Below the pieces are notes generated by a model. That model searched no databases. It saw nothing but the letters and a program-made list of their open reading frames with translations, and was not told the origin of the DNA. Positions 1 to 9,395 of a stretch of 60,043 bases of DNA are shown here, in pieces; within the stretch, counting starts at the first letter, position 1; each line of letters opens with the position of its first letter. Made by a program: the position numbers and the translations under genes. The stretch comes from Spirochaetota bacterium (GTDB lineage Bacteria > Spirochaetota > UBA4802 > JAGODF01): assembly GCA_026419015.1 (NCBI GenBank), contig JAOAAF010000003.1, positions 1 to 60,043 of the forward strand, written 5' to 3'.

Positions 1-2
1 GG

Positions 3-848
3 AATAAAATTCTCATGCCATTGCTGTTCATCATACTTTTTACGCTCATCGCGCGTGGGCTCATGATGGAAGGCGGCCTTAACGGACTTTCATTTTTCCT
101 GAAACCAGATTTTTCGAAGATTACCATAACATCGGTAATCAGCGCAATGGGCCAAGCCTTTTTTAGCTTAAGTCTTGGGATGGGGGCGATGATCACCTAT
201 GGGAGCTACTTGTCTCCAAATGAAAAAATTCTTAACTCTGCCTTTTACATTGTCGTTTTAGACACGATGGTTGCCATTCTTGCGGGATTGGCAATATTCC
301 CCGCAGTCTTCGCAATGAATATGTCGCCACAAGAGGGGGTTGGCCTAATTTTTCACATCATCCCCGTAGTGTTCGGAAACATGCCCTATGGATATATCTT
401 TAGCATACTTTTCTTTATATTGCTTTTTATCGCAGCTCTCACGTCTGGAATTTCGCTTTTAGAAGTCATCACCGCGTACGTCATCGATGAACTTGGATGG
501 AAACGGCGCAACGCGGTAATTGTTTTTGGCACAGTTATTTTTTTAATCGGCATCCCTTCGGCGCTTTCCTTTAACCTTTTAAAAGACTTTCGAATAGTAA
601 GTTCCTTAACTTTTTTCGATTTTATGGATAAACTCACCTCCAATTACATGCTTCCAATCGGTGGATTTCTCATTGCAGTCTTCCTCGGCTGGAAATACGG
701 TCTTGAAAAAACAATTCACGAACTCGATCCCGATACTAAAATCATTTCTCTGAAAGAACTATGGGCTTTCTTTATAAAATTCGTAAGCCCGGTACTCGTA
801 TTAATTTTGTTCCTCATGTTGATTCGCAGCGATGCTGTTGGGGGATAA
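3..848 (+). CDS. Sodium:neurotransmitter symporter (SNF) family transporter, C-terminal part (5' end outside window)
   Basis: Frame is open to the window edge upstream of the listed ATG (..NKILMPLLFIILF..). Multiple TM segments; SNF-like motifs such as SFFSLSLGMGAMITYGSY-like text and NMPYGYIFSILFFILLFIAALTSGISLLEV. Confidence 0.85.
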   Translation, partial: NKILMPLLFIILFTLIARGLMMEGGLNGLSFFLKPDFSKITITSVISAMGQAFFSLSLGMGAMITYGSYLSPNEKILNSAFYIVVLDTMVAILAGLAIFPAVFAMNMSPQEGVGLIFHIIPVVFGNMPYGYIFSILFFILLFIAALTSGISLLEVITAYVIDELGWKRRNAVIVFGTVIFLIGIPSALSFNLLKDFRIVSSLTFFDFMDKLTSNYMLPIGGFLIAVFLGWKYGLEKTIHELDPDTKIISLKELWAFFIKFVSPVLVLILFLMLIRSDAVGG

Positions 849-884
849 AAATAAAAAAATTTCGCACCACCTTCAATTCACTTT

Positions 885-1124
885 ATGAATACAAAAATCG
901 AAAACTGGAAACATGCCACGTGCCCGGGATTGAATAACATCAAAACTCCACAGCTTTTCGTGGTGGAGTGCCCATCATGCGGCGAAAATGTGGAGATTTT
1001 TTCAGATGAAATAAAAGCCCCCTGCCCGCGGTGTAGTCAATCCGTCCATCGCCACCTTTCGACGTGTGCGCACTGGTGCGCTCATGGACGCGAATGCATC
1101 GATTCGACGACGAGCAAAGAATAA
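885..1124 (+). CDS. Small zinc-ribbon protein (79 aa)
   Basis: CPSCGENVEIFSDEIKAPCPRC double CxxC followed by CAHWCAHGRECI; directly downstream of the transporter on the same strand. Confidence 0.6.
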   Translation: MNTKIENWKHATCPGLNNIKTPQLFVVECPSCGENVEIFSDEIKAPCPRCSQSVHRHLSTCAHWCAHGRECIDSTTSKE

Positions 1125-1133
1125 CGAAATTCG

Positions 1134-1271
1134 TTACCTCTTTGGACAACGATCAATGCACGCGTTTTGATCTATATGCCGTATTTGAACATCGTAAAGG
1201 AAATTACAGACGACCGAATCTCGATAATGCGCCATATAAAAGGGGCATTTTTTGCAATACTGCAATGTCAT
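1134..1271 (-). CDS. Cysteine-rich microprotein (45 aa)
   Basis: Internal ATG of the 75-aa ORF is preceded by a strong SD (minus strand GGGAGGAAGTGTTATG). Peptide MTLQYCKKCPFYMAHYRDSVVCNFLYDVQIRHIDQNACIDRCPKR has five Cys. Confidence 0.5.
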   Translation of the reverse strand: MTLQYCKKCPFYMAHYRDSVVCNFLYDVQIRHIDQNACIDRCPKR

Positions 1272-1476
1272 AACACTTCCTCCCTGAATAATCGCTTTCA
1301 TCCGTGAACGATCAATGCCGTCAAATATATCGGTATTTTTTTCGTAAAACTCAAGCACCATTTCGCCTAATCGAGCGAAAATCTTATTGACGATTGTAAC
1401 CGCAATTATTAGCTTATTAAAGGGGTGAAAAGTACAAAAAATTTTTTCTGTAATATTATTTTTTCACCTAACACGA

Positions 1477-4400
1477 ATGGATGTAAATTCTCAAAAATCA
1501 CCTGTCACCCTCGTGGAGGGATTTTTTCACGTCGATTCGCGTGGGTTGTGCACATACGTGAGCCCCTCGCTTGCAAAACTATTTCACAAAGATCCTAAAG
1601 AGATAATTGGAAAAGAAATTTTCGATTTTTTTAAAAATACGTTTTTCTCCGAAGTACCGTTCCCGTCGGATGATGTGTTACGATCAACCAAGCCTATCAT
1701 GTGCACAATTTATTATCCACAATCTTCAGATTCAACTTTACGCCGTTTTGAACTTTCCATCGCAAAAGATGAAGAAGGCCTGTTTCGTGGCACATTGAAA
1801 GAAATAACGGCTGGCGATATGCGCCACAACGAAAACAACACCCAAAACGAACAATGGTATCGCGATGTAGTGGAACATGGAAACGACATTATTTACCGAA
1901 TAAATGACAAAGGCAATTTTCTCTATATAAATCCATGCGGCATCGAAAAGCTCGGCTACAGCTTTGAAGAATTTACAAAATTAAATCTTAAAGATGTCGT
2001 GCCACAAGAATTTTACCGCGACATTCTACATTTTTTCGAAAATCAGATCACATCTCGTAATAAGTGTGCATATTTTGAATCGCCCTTCATCAAAAAAGAT
2101 GGAAGAAGAATTCATATGTGGCAGTCCTCAATTCTCAACAAAAACGCAAACGGTGCATATGAATTCTCAGTAGTTGGTCGAGATATTACTGAAATAAAAT
2201 CGCTTCAAGAAGCTTTGGTACAGACTGAAGAAAAATACCGGGCAATACTGGACAACATGCGAGAAGGTTACTACCAAACAGACTTGAAAGGAAAAATCGT
2301 CTATGTCAATCAAGCGTTATTAAACCTCACTGGATATACTGCCAATGAGATGATTGGCGAAAGCTATAAGAAGTTTTTTAGTAAAGAAACTGCAGAGAAA
2401 ATTTTTAATCTTTTTCACGAAGTATATACTTCCACTAACCCAAACGAATTCAGCGACTGGGAATTAATTGCGAAAGATGGAACAAAGAAATCCATTGCCG
2501 CTTCTATTGAATTGATGATAAACCAAGAAGGCGAAAAAATTGGATTTTGGGGAATGATTTTTGACCTCACGGACAAAAAGCGCTTCATCAACGCTCTCAT
2601 TGATAGCGAACGCCGATTGCGCGATTTAGTTGAACATCTTCCAGAAATCGTATTCGAACTCGATTCCCAAGGAAACATCCTTTACGTTAACAACAGAACA
2701 GTCGAAGTGCTTGGGTATGAGCGCGAAGAGCTTCTCGGCACTAATGCGCTTAACATTGTTATTCCCGAACAGCGCGATCGCGCCATTCGCGGGTTACAGA
2801 ACACCCTTGCGGGAAAAAAATATACAGCCCAAAACTACATTTTCCAAGGGAAACACCGCCAGATTCCAATTCATTTGTACACCACACCCATGATCGAATC
2901 GGACATTGTCGTTGGCTTGCGCGGCATTGCAATCGATATTACCAATATTCTCGAAGCGGAAAAGCATCTAAAAGAAAGCCACGAAAAATTTCGCACGATG
3001 ATAGAAAACAGTTCCGAAATCATTTCCATCATCGATGAGAATGGAATTATCCAGTTCGAAAGCCAATCGATCACGCGCATCCTTGGCTATGAGATAGATG
3101 AGAGAATTGGCACAAATGCATTGGAATTTATTCACGAAGACGATCGATCTTATATCGAAAACATTTTGCAAAAGAGCGCACAACTGAATCATTCTGAAAT
3201 TGCGCGGTTTGAATATCGCTATCGACATAAAAATGGCCAGTGGCGATATTTGGAATCTACCGCTACGAACCTTTTATGCAATCCACTTATTAATGGGATT
3301 TTGCTCAACACGCGCGATATCACAGAAAAGAAAATTGCTGAAAAGGCAATGGAACAACGAGAAAAAAAATACTCTACGCTCTATAATAACGCATTGGTAG
3401 CAATGCTCACAATCGATGCCCAAACACACTGCATTTTACAGACAAATGACCTTGGCTTTTCCTTCTTTGATTTTCGCAATCGAAATGACATAATAGGTCA
3501 AAACTTTTTTGATTTTTTTGAACATCAACGCGATGCCTTTTTATTTTTACAGCGGTTAAGAAATGATGGCGCAGTATCCAATTTTGAAACGAGCTTTATT
3601 TCAAAACGCGGCATAAGAAAATGGGCAGAGATATCGGCAAAGCTTCCCGCTGAAAATAACGACATCGATATGGTCATCATTGACATTTCCCGCCGCAAAG
3701 AAACCGAAGAAATGCTCACCAGTTATATTTTTTACGACCAACTCACAAAACTTCCAAATCGCGACATGTTCATCAATAAGCTAAAAACCGAAATCATAAA
3801 ATCAAATCGCAGAGATCGCCGAAAATTTTTCGCAGTAATGTGCGTGGGATTGGATAGATTTAAAAATATCAACGAAATGCATGGCGCAACAATAGGTGAC
3901 CATTTGCTCCAAAAAATCGCAGAAAAGCTTAAAACATCGTTTCGCGAAGATGACCTCGTTGCCCGACTCGATGGCGATAAATTCATCATTTTATTTTCGG
4001 AAATCGGTTCTCCTGAAAGAGTCGCAGAACTTGTACAGAAAACTTATGCAATTTTTGCCGATCCCTTCATTGTCGATGGGCACGTGTTTATGATTACCAT
4101 CAGCATTGGCGTAAGCATCTTCCCCACCGATGGAGTTCGCGAAGACGTTCTCATGCGCAATGCAGAACGGGCAATGTATCAAGCAAAACAAAAAGGGAGA
4201 AACACGTATTGCCTCTACGATGAAAAGCTCAATGCAGAAATCATGAAACAAATGCGAATCGAAGAAGAGCTTCGACACGCGATATTGCGAAATGAATTCC
4301 TCGCGTTTTATCAGCCACAGGTTCGCCAAGATGGTTTTATAATCGGGATGGAAGCGCTCGTGCGATGGAATTCTCCGCAACGGGGAATGATTTCGCCAAG

Positions 4401-5007
4401 CGAATTTATACCCATTGCCGAAAAAACGGGAATGATTGAACAGATTGGGAATCTTATTTTGTACGAATCGTGCATGCAAAACGCGCGATGGCAAGCGATG
4501 GGCTATCGAAAAGTTCGCGTCGCGGTGAACCTTTCGGCTGTTCAGTTTAACAAACCCGACATTGTGTCGCACATCGCGCACGTGCTTTGCGATACTCGCC
4601 TTGACCCAAAATGTCTTGAATTGGAAATCACCGAAAGCGGGATCATCCAAAACGAAGCCGAAAGCATAGAAAAGTTACGGGAACTTAAAAACTTAGGCGT
4701 TTCTATTTCAATCGACGATTTCGGCACTGGATATTCATCCCTTTCAAAACTGCGCGATTTTCCAATCGAAACGCTAAAGATTGACAAAACGTTTATTGAC
4801 AAAATTCCTGCCGATAAAAAATCTTCAACAATCGCGCGGACGATTATTGATCTGTCGCACAATCTCGGCTTTAAAGTAATCGCCGAAGGAGTTGAAACAA
4901 AAGAGCAATTTTCTTTTCTTTTACAAAACCATTGCGACTTATTCCAAGGATATTATTTCTCAAAACCCCTTCCCGCGAAGGATTTTGAAGAGAAAATTAA
5001 ATTGTAA
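1477..5007 (+). CDS. Multi-PAS (about six PAS/PAC modules) GGDEF-EAL protein
   Basis: Repeated PAS text (e.g. ILYVNNRTVEVLGYEREELLG). GGDEF domain YDQLTKLPNRDMF..ARLDGDKFIIL. EAL domain EALVRW..EITES..DDFGTGYSSL..KIDKTFI..AEGVET..QGYYFSKP. Confidence 0.95.
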   Translation: MDVNSQKSPVTLVEGFFHVDSRGLCTYVSPSLAKLFHKDPKEIIGKEIFDFFKNTFFSEVPFPSDDVLRSTKPIMCTIYYPQSSDSTLRRFELSIAKDEEGLFRGTLKEITAGDMRHNENNTQNEQWYRDVVEHGNDIIYRINDKGNFLYINPCGIEKLGYSFEEFTKLNLKDVVPQEFYRDILHFFENQITSRNKCAYFESPFIKKDGRRIHMWQSSILNKNANGAYEFSVVGRDITEIKSLQEALVQTEEKYRAILDNMREGYYQTDLKGKIVYVNQALLNLTGYTANEMIGESYKKFFSKETAEKIFNLFHEVYTSTNPNEFSDWELIAKDGTKKSIAASIELMINQEGEKIGFWGMIFDLTDKKRFINALIDSERRLRDLVEHLPEIVFELDSQGNILYVNNRTVEVLGYEREELLGTNALNIVIPEQRDRAIRGLQNTLAGKKYTAQNYIFQGKHRQIPIHLYTTPMIESDIVVGLRGIAIDITNILEAEKHLKESHEKFRTMIENSSEIISIIDENGIIQFESQSITRILGYEIDERIGTNALEFIHEDDRSYIENILQKSAQLNHSEIARFEYRYRHKNGQWRYLESTATNLLCNPLINGILLNTRDITEKKIAEKAMEQREKKYSTLYNNALVAMLTIDAQTHCILQTNDLGFSFFDFRNRNDIIGQNFFDFFEHQRDAFLFLQRLRNDGAVSNFETSFISKRGIRKWAEISAKLPAENNDIDMVIIDISRRKETEEMLTSYIFYDQLTKLPNRDMFINKLKTEIIKSNRRDRRKFFAVMCVGLDRFKNINEMHGATIGDHLLQKIAEKLKTSFREDDLVARLDGDKFIILFSEIGSPERVAELVQKTYAIFADPFIVDGHVFMITISIGVSIFPTDGVREDVLMRNAERAMYQAKQKGRNTYCLYDEKLNAEIMKQMRIEEELRHAILRNEFLAFYQPQVRQDGFIIGMEALVRWNSPQRGMISPSEFIPIAEKTGMIEQIGNLILYESCMQNARWQAMGYRKVRVAVNLSAVQFNKPDIVSHIAHVLCDTRLDPKCLELEITESGIIQNEAESIEKLRELKNLGVSISIDDFGTGYSSLSKLRDFPIETLKIDKTFIDKIPADKKSSTIARTIIDLSHNLGFKVIAEGVETKEQFSFLLQNHCDLFQGYYFSKPLPAKDFEEKIKL

Positions 5008-5010
5008 AAG

Positions 5011-5508
5011 CTATTTATTTTCAATCATCATTCTATTGCGAACAGAATACAATTTCTGCTTAATATTTTCACCTGTTATTTCATAAATCAGCTTGCAATT
5101 GCCTTCACCATCGTATTCCATTTCAATTACTTTTCCCGCCGAAATGTGCTGCCCCAATTCCTGCGTTACTCTTTTTTTAATTTCACTTCGGGGAATATGC
5201 GCAACATCGCGCGCGATGGTGGTAATAAATTCTTCATAAATTATGTAGTGCGCCATAAGGATCGCCGCTTGCAAAGCCTGAGTTTTGCGTTCAGAAAGAT
5301 CGCCTGCCTTATATTTTGCGGCTCCTGCAGCGCGTACGCGAAACTCATTGTCGGAAATCCACCCAATCTGCGAACGTGGGGGTAACTTGCGCTCATCGCG
5401 CGCCCAGTTGCAAGCGATAAGCAAAAGCAAAATCCCAAGTAATAAAGCTTTTAATAGCGCAAATGCCCGTCGTTTTTCCCGCTTACCTGCGTATCGTTGA
5501 AATTCCAT
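5011..5508 (-). CDS. Putative lipoprotein, LPP20-like small domain
   Basis: LLLGILLLLIAC lipobox-like N-terminus, then KAGDLSERKTQALQAAILMAHYIIYEEF. ORF opens at 5577, but M24 reduces overlap with the upstream gene. Confidence 0.55.
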   Translation of the reverse strand: MEFQRYAGKREKRRAFALLKALLLGILLLLIACNWARDERKLPPRSQIGWISDNEFRVRAAGAAKYKAGDLSERKTQALQAAILMAHYIIYEEFITTIARDVAHIPRSEIKKRVTQELGQHISAGKVIEMEYDGEGNCKLIYEITGENIKQKLYSVRNRMMIENK

Positions 5509-6559
5509 AAACCGGTAACGGCGTGAGATGTCGCTTTTCATTCGTTGTAATCGAGTATATGTACAATCCATTTTCATTTTGATCAGTGCTGGCTAAACCA
5601 ATGACTAATTTATCATTATCGTAAATATCCAACATTGCCTTGCCTAAAGACGAATTGAAGCTTACTCTATACGGCATGAAGGACGAATTTCCCAATCCAT
5701 CCGATTGATATTTTAACAATTTAATACTGCCGGAGTGAGTGCCGATTGCAAAAATCGAAGTGGCATCCATTATTGCATAATCGAATATAGTGCCATCGCT
5801 GTAAGCGTAGGTGTTCGAATTATCACACAACTTCGAAGAGTTCCCTAACCAAAATTGGGCATCCACACGGTCATAAAAAATCGGAAAAAATCCACTCTCA
5901 ACATCACGCGCGATTATTAAATTGCCATTTAGATCGTACAATCGATATTGATAGGTTCCACCCGAAATTTGCTCAACCATATATGAACCATCTCTTTTTG
6001 AAGAAGCGAAAATAGCCACATTAACAGTTCCAGTTTGCCTCATATATTGCCAGGGTGGATTTTGAGACGCTTCAAATCGATATAACTTATTGCCACTCGT
6101 CATCAACACAGGGAAGCCATTTTCATTGGCAAATCCTTGAAACGACGTAGAAAAGTCATACACGATATTCATTCCTTCTCGAATGGCATATACGTAATTC
6201 TTATAGGCATAGTTATCATATTTCGTTACAAAGACCCATCCGGTCTTATCGAGATACACGGTCCCGTTGCATTCACCCTCATATACCTGCATGGAACGAA
6301 AAATCATTTTGTCATCGCACAACAACACCTTCGTATTTTTTACCGCTTCCCCCTCAACGACAATCGCTGCGATCGTATAACTCATGCTCCCAGTGCCGTT
6401 TTTATTATTTTCATCAGCCCTCTCATAAGCAGTTTTTGCGGGATTATACAACTCTTCCCGGCAGCGAGCATTTACCGCCAAAAGGCTTATTATGCTTACT
6501 ATTGCAATAAAAACTCGCCATACGGTATGATGAGCACAAAATTGCAATCTCCCTCTCAT
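5483..6559 (-). CDS. Secreted hypothetical protein, beta-propeller-like
   Basis: Hydrophobic N-terminal segment (VFIAIVSIISLLAVNA) and beta-rich repeats; long ORF with no strong opposite-strand competitor. Confidence 0.6.
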   Translation of the reverse strand: MRGRLQFCAHHTVWRVFIAIVSIISLLAVNARCREELYNPAKTAYERADENNKNGTGSMSYTIAAIVVEGEAVKNTKVLLCDDKMIFRSMQVYEGECNGTVYLDKTGWVFVTKYDNYAYKNYVYAIREGMNIVYDFSTSFQGFANENGFPVLMTSGNKLYRFEASQNPPWQYMRQTGTVNVAIFASSKRDGSYMVEQISGGTYQYRLYDLNGNLIIARDVESGFFPIFYDRVDAQFWLGNSSKLCDNSNTYAYSDGTIFDYAIMDATSIFAIGTHSGSIKLLKYQSDGLGNSSFMPYRVSFNSSLGKAMLDIYDNDKLVIGLASTDQNENGLYIYSITTNEKRHLTPLPVYGISTIRR

Positions 6560-6662
6560 ACTACCACCTCACAAAGAAGGCCTATTCTTCCATTGTACAG
6601 AATTTTTAAACTTTCCTATCATCTATTTAATATTTCTTTTCTTTAAAGAAGTGTAATTTTTT

Positions 6663-7220
6663 TCAAAGCCCCAACTCATTTGAAATTTCGCGCATCGCAT
6701 CAAGCGCCAGTTCAACAAACTCTGGCAATGAAAATCCAATCTTTTCGCATTCCATGATGACATCGCGGTTTACTCCTCGCGCAAATGCCTTTTCCTTCAT
6801 CCGCTTAATCACTGAAGATGGTTTTACGCTGGCAATTTTTTTGTCGGGATACACCAAAGTTGTGGCCACAATCAAGCCGGTAAGAGTTTCTGCAGCGGCA
6901 AGCGCATGGTGAAATTTTTTGTGGCGCGATTCACCGGGATGTGCCTGCTCGTTATGCAATCGAATCGCTTCGATTATTTCCTCACTCACCCCTGCATCCA
7001 TAAGTATTTTTACCGCTTCTTTGGTATGAACAGAAAGATCCGAATTGGTAATTTCCACATCGATATCGTGCAAAAGCCCTGCCAGTGCCCAGCTCTCTTC
7101 GTCCTCGCCCAATTTTTTTGCAAGCGCGCGCATTACCGCTTCTGTGGCAACGCAATGTTTGACCATGTTTTCGTTTTTCACGTAGGTTTTTAGCAACTCA
7201 AGCGCTTGTGTTCTTTTCAA
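6663..7220 (-). CDS. HD domain hydrolase
   Basis: HCVATEAVMRALAKKLG..LAGLLHDIDVE..HNEQAHPGESRH matches an HD-superfamily metal-binding layout. Confidence 0.8.
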   Translation of the reverse strand: MKRTQALELLKTYVKNENMVKHCVATEAVMRALAKKLGEDEESWALAGLLHDIDVEITNSDLSVHTKEAVKILMDAGVSEEIIEAIRLHNEQAHPGESRHKKFHHALAAAETLTGLIVATTLVYPDKKIASVKPSSVIKRMKEKAFARGVNRDVIMECEKIGFSLPEFVELALDAMREISNELGL

Positions 7221-7582
7221 CGCTTTTTACTCTCCGATTTTCGAAGCCTTTTGCGTAAATTCTTTTTCTCGATTACATAATATACAATTGCATACTCATC
7301 GAACACGTCAAATTTTTTTACAAGGCCATTTCTTACCGGATCCACTGTTTCGTTGAAAATTTCTTTGGCAATCATTTGCGCGTTTAAAAGCGCAGCTTCC
7401 TTGGCAGTTTCGCGTTTCGATATACCGCTTGTGCCTGCTTTTGGAAATCCTTTGCATACAATGAAATACTTATTGTTCCCCTGAAATCCCTGTCGGATTA
7501 CCACGTGGTGCTTTGTTACCTCTCCCATCTGTGCAATTGCGACAATGAACAAAAAGATGGTTGGAATGGCTAAGTTCCCCAT
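7217..7582 (-). CDS. Secreted LPP20-like small protein
   Basis: N-terminal hydrophobic segment. GFPKAGTSGISKRETAKEAALLNAQMIAKEIF resembles the product at 5011-5508. Stop overlaps the next gene's start by 4 nt. Confidence 0.55.
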   Translation of the reverse strand: MGNLAIPTIFLFIVAIAQMGEVTKHHVVIRQGFQGNNKYFIVCKGFPKAGTSGISKRETAKEAALLNAQMIAKEIFNETVDPVRNGLVKKFDVFDEYAIVYYVIEKKNLRKRLRKSESKKR

Positions 7583-7727
7583 ATTGCCCCTTTAACACAT
7601 TTTAAGTTCGGCACGATACTAAATTATCTATTTCAACTGATTTTGCGATTCGCTGCCAATCGCTTTTGCACAACGCAAAGCGCATTAAAGTGTTCAAAAT
7701 ACAGCCTTTCGACAAAGTTACGTTGAC

Positions 7728-8090
7728 TTACATTTTTAAAGCTTTTCGCATTTTTTGAGCAAATTCCTGTTCGTTAAGCGGAAATGTAAAATATTCATCT
7801 GCACCGCGTTCGTAGGCATCGATAAACGGAAGTGGGTGTTTTATTACTGAAATTGCAACCACCGGTATTTGTTCCATTCCATGAATTTTTCGTACTTTCT
7901 CAATTACCAGCAAACCATCGAGCGATTCTGAATAAATCACGACAATCACTGCTCGCACATTCCCACCGCCAAGCCGTTGCAAAAATTCCCGCTCGTCTCG
8001 AAAAATCTCACACCGCTCGTTAAAAGAATCCAACGAACGATGCAATGCAACATCATGCTCGCGAACTTCGTTTAGTATTACAAATGCCAT
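7728..8090 (-). CDS. CheY-like pseudo-receiver (degenerate response regulator receiver)
   Basis: Receiver-like beta/alpha pattern ending in IPVVAISVIKHPLPFIDAYERGADEYFTFPLNEQEFAQKMRKAL. Canonical acidic pair, phosphoacceptor Asp and Lys are not present at the expected positions. Confidence 0.6.
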   Translation of the reverse strand: MAFVILNEVREHDVALHRSLDSFNERCEIFRDEREFLQRLGGGNVRAVIVVIYSESLDGLLVIEKVRKIHGMEQIPVVAISVIKHPLPFIDAYERGADEYFTFPLNEQEFAQKMRKALKM

Positions 8091-8093
8091 CTG

Positions 8094-9386
8094 TCAGTTC
8101 TTTTCCATGTACAGTTTTCGAAGCATTGCGTTCATCCTCGGGCTTTCAATAACGCGAACAATCTTTCGAAAGTTGTCCGATCGAAGGTCTATCTGGATGC
8201 GGCTTTTCTTTCTATTAAGCGTTGCATCGTAAAACACTTCCACCCGTGGGGTAAGTGGTCTTCCTCTAAAAATCTCGATGATGCGCGCAAACTCATACGA
8301 AATCGGTGTGCGCTGATCTTTTCCCACAATTCTTCCCCCCGATTCGATCATCACAAAATTTCCTTCTTCCAAAAAATCCCTACCTCTGTTCAACGAAAGG
8401 GAAAGCGCTTTCAAGAAAAGGTGCACATCCGATACCGAAAAATAATAGTTGGAAGTGTTAAGGATGTAACGAAGCGCCGTGCGGGGCTCATTTCCCTGCC
8501 GCCACGGAGTTGTAGTGGTAAGCGCATCGTACATATCGCAAATCCCTAAGATGCGGACTTCTTCAGGAAGTTTGAAATAAAATTCTCTGCTTGCGCCATC
8601 GCGCTCCTTGCGATTTGGATATCCATAGATGACAAATTTCCGATGATGAAAAAGTGCCCCGTATTTAATTAAATCGCTTATCTTTTTTTGTGGGGAATAC
8701 TTTTCAACATCCGCCAAAATTCGATACCCCTCGCGGGTGTGTTCCAACATTATCTTCATTTCTTCTTTGGAAAGCGGGCCAGGTTTGTCGACAATCTCTT
8801 TCGGGATGCGAAGCTTCCCAATATCGTGCAAGTACCCCGCAATTGACATCGTTCGAATGCGGTCAGCATTGTACGAAGTTTTGTACTGGTAAACCATCGC
8901 CAAAAGGCCCACATTCACCGAGTGAACATAGGTATAGTAATCAAAATTGCTAATATCTTTCAAAAGGGAAAGCACTCCTCCATAGCGATCTTCGCTTTTG
9001 AGATTGCTTAAAAGTTCTACCATATCGCGGTGGGTGTTAAGGTATTGTTCGTATGTCATTGTCCCCGTTTGTCGAACATTTGCATATGTTGCCGCAGTAT
9101 TTTCGGCTAAGCTTTTAATTCTATCCTGCGAAAATATTTCATAATCATAATTGCCAACTTTTTCAGATATGCGCGGGATGAAAAACCGAATACCCTGCTT
9201 TGATTTCTCTGCGATTTCTTCTTTGGTGATCGATTTACCAGCGTGAAAAATGATGTTTTCGTTTTGGTCGTAAATATTAAACGTGAGAATTTTCTCCCCG
9301 CTGAGCTTCTCAAAAAATGAATGGGAAATCTCTTCGTAGCGCGAAAGGTCGATTGCAATTTCGTTTTTCCCGGCAAAATCTTCCAT
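8094..9386 (-). CDS. HD-GYP domain protein (HD motif intact)
   Basis: HSVNVGLLAMVYQYKT..SIAGYLHDIGKLRIPKEIVDKPGPLSKEEMKIMLEHTREGYRIL..HHRKFVIYGYPNR..ILGICDMYDALTT. Confidence 0.85.
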   Translation of the reverse strand: MEDFAGKNEIAIDLSRYEEISHSFFEKLSGEKILTFNIYDQNENIIFHAGKSITKEEIAEKSKQGIRFFIPRISEKVGNYDYEIFSQDRIKSLAENTAATYANVRQTGTMTYEQYLNTHRDMVELLSNLKSEDRYGGVLSLLKDISNFDYYTYVHSVNVGLLAMVYQYKTSYNADRIRTMSIAGYLHDIGKLRIPKEIVDKPGPLSKEEMKIMLEHTREGYRILADVEKYSPQKKISDLIKYGALFHHRKFVIYGYPNRKERDGASREFYFKLPEEVRILGICDMYDALTTTTPWRQGNEPRTALRYILNTSNYYFSVSDVHLFLKALSLSLNRGRDFLEEGNFVMIESGGRIVGKDQRTPISYEFARIIEIFRGRPLTPRVEVFYDATLNRKKSRIQIDLRSDNFRKIVRVIESPRMNAMLRKLYMEKN

Positions 9387-9395
9387 AAAAAACCA

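Noticed and set aside
3991-4650. 219-aa minus-strand ORF inside the GGDEF-EAL gene
   Set aside because: Antisense to conserved GGDEF/EAL coding sequence; no recognisable domain, low-complexity shadow translation.
6137-6646. 169-aa plus-strand ORF
   Set aside because: Antisense to the secreted protein ORF, which has a signal peptide and better coding character.
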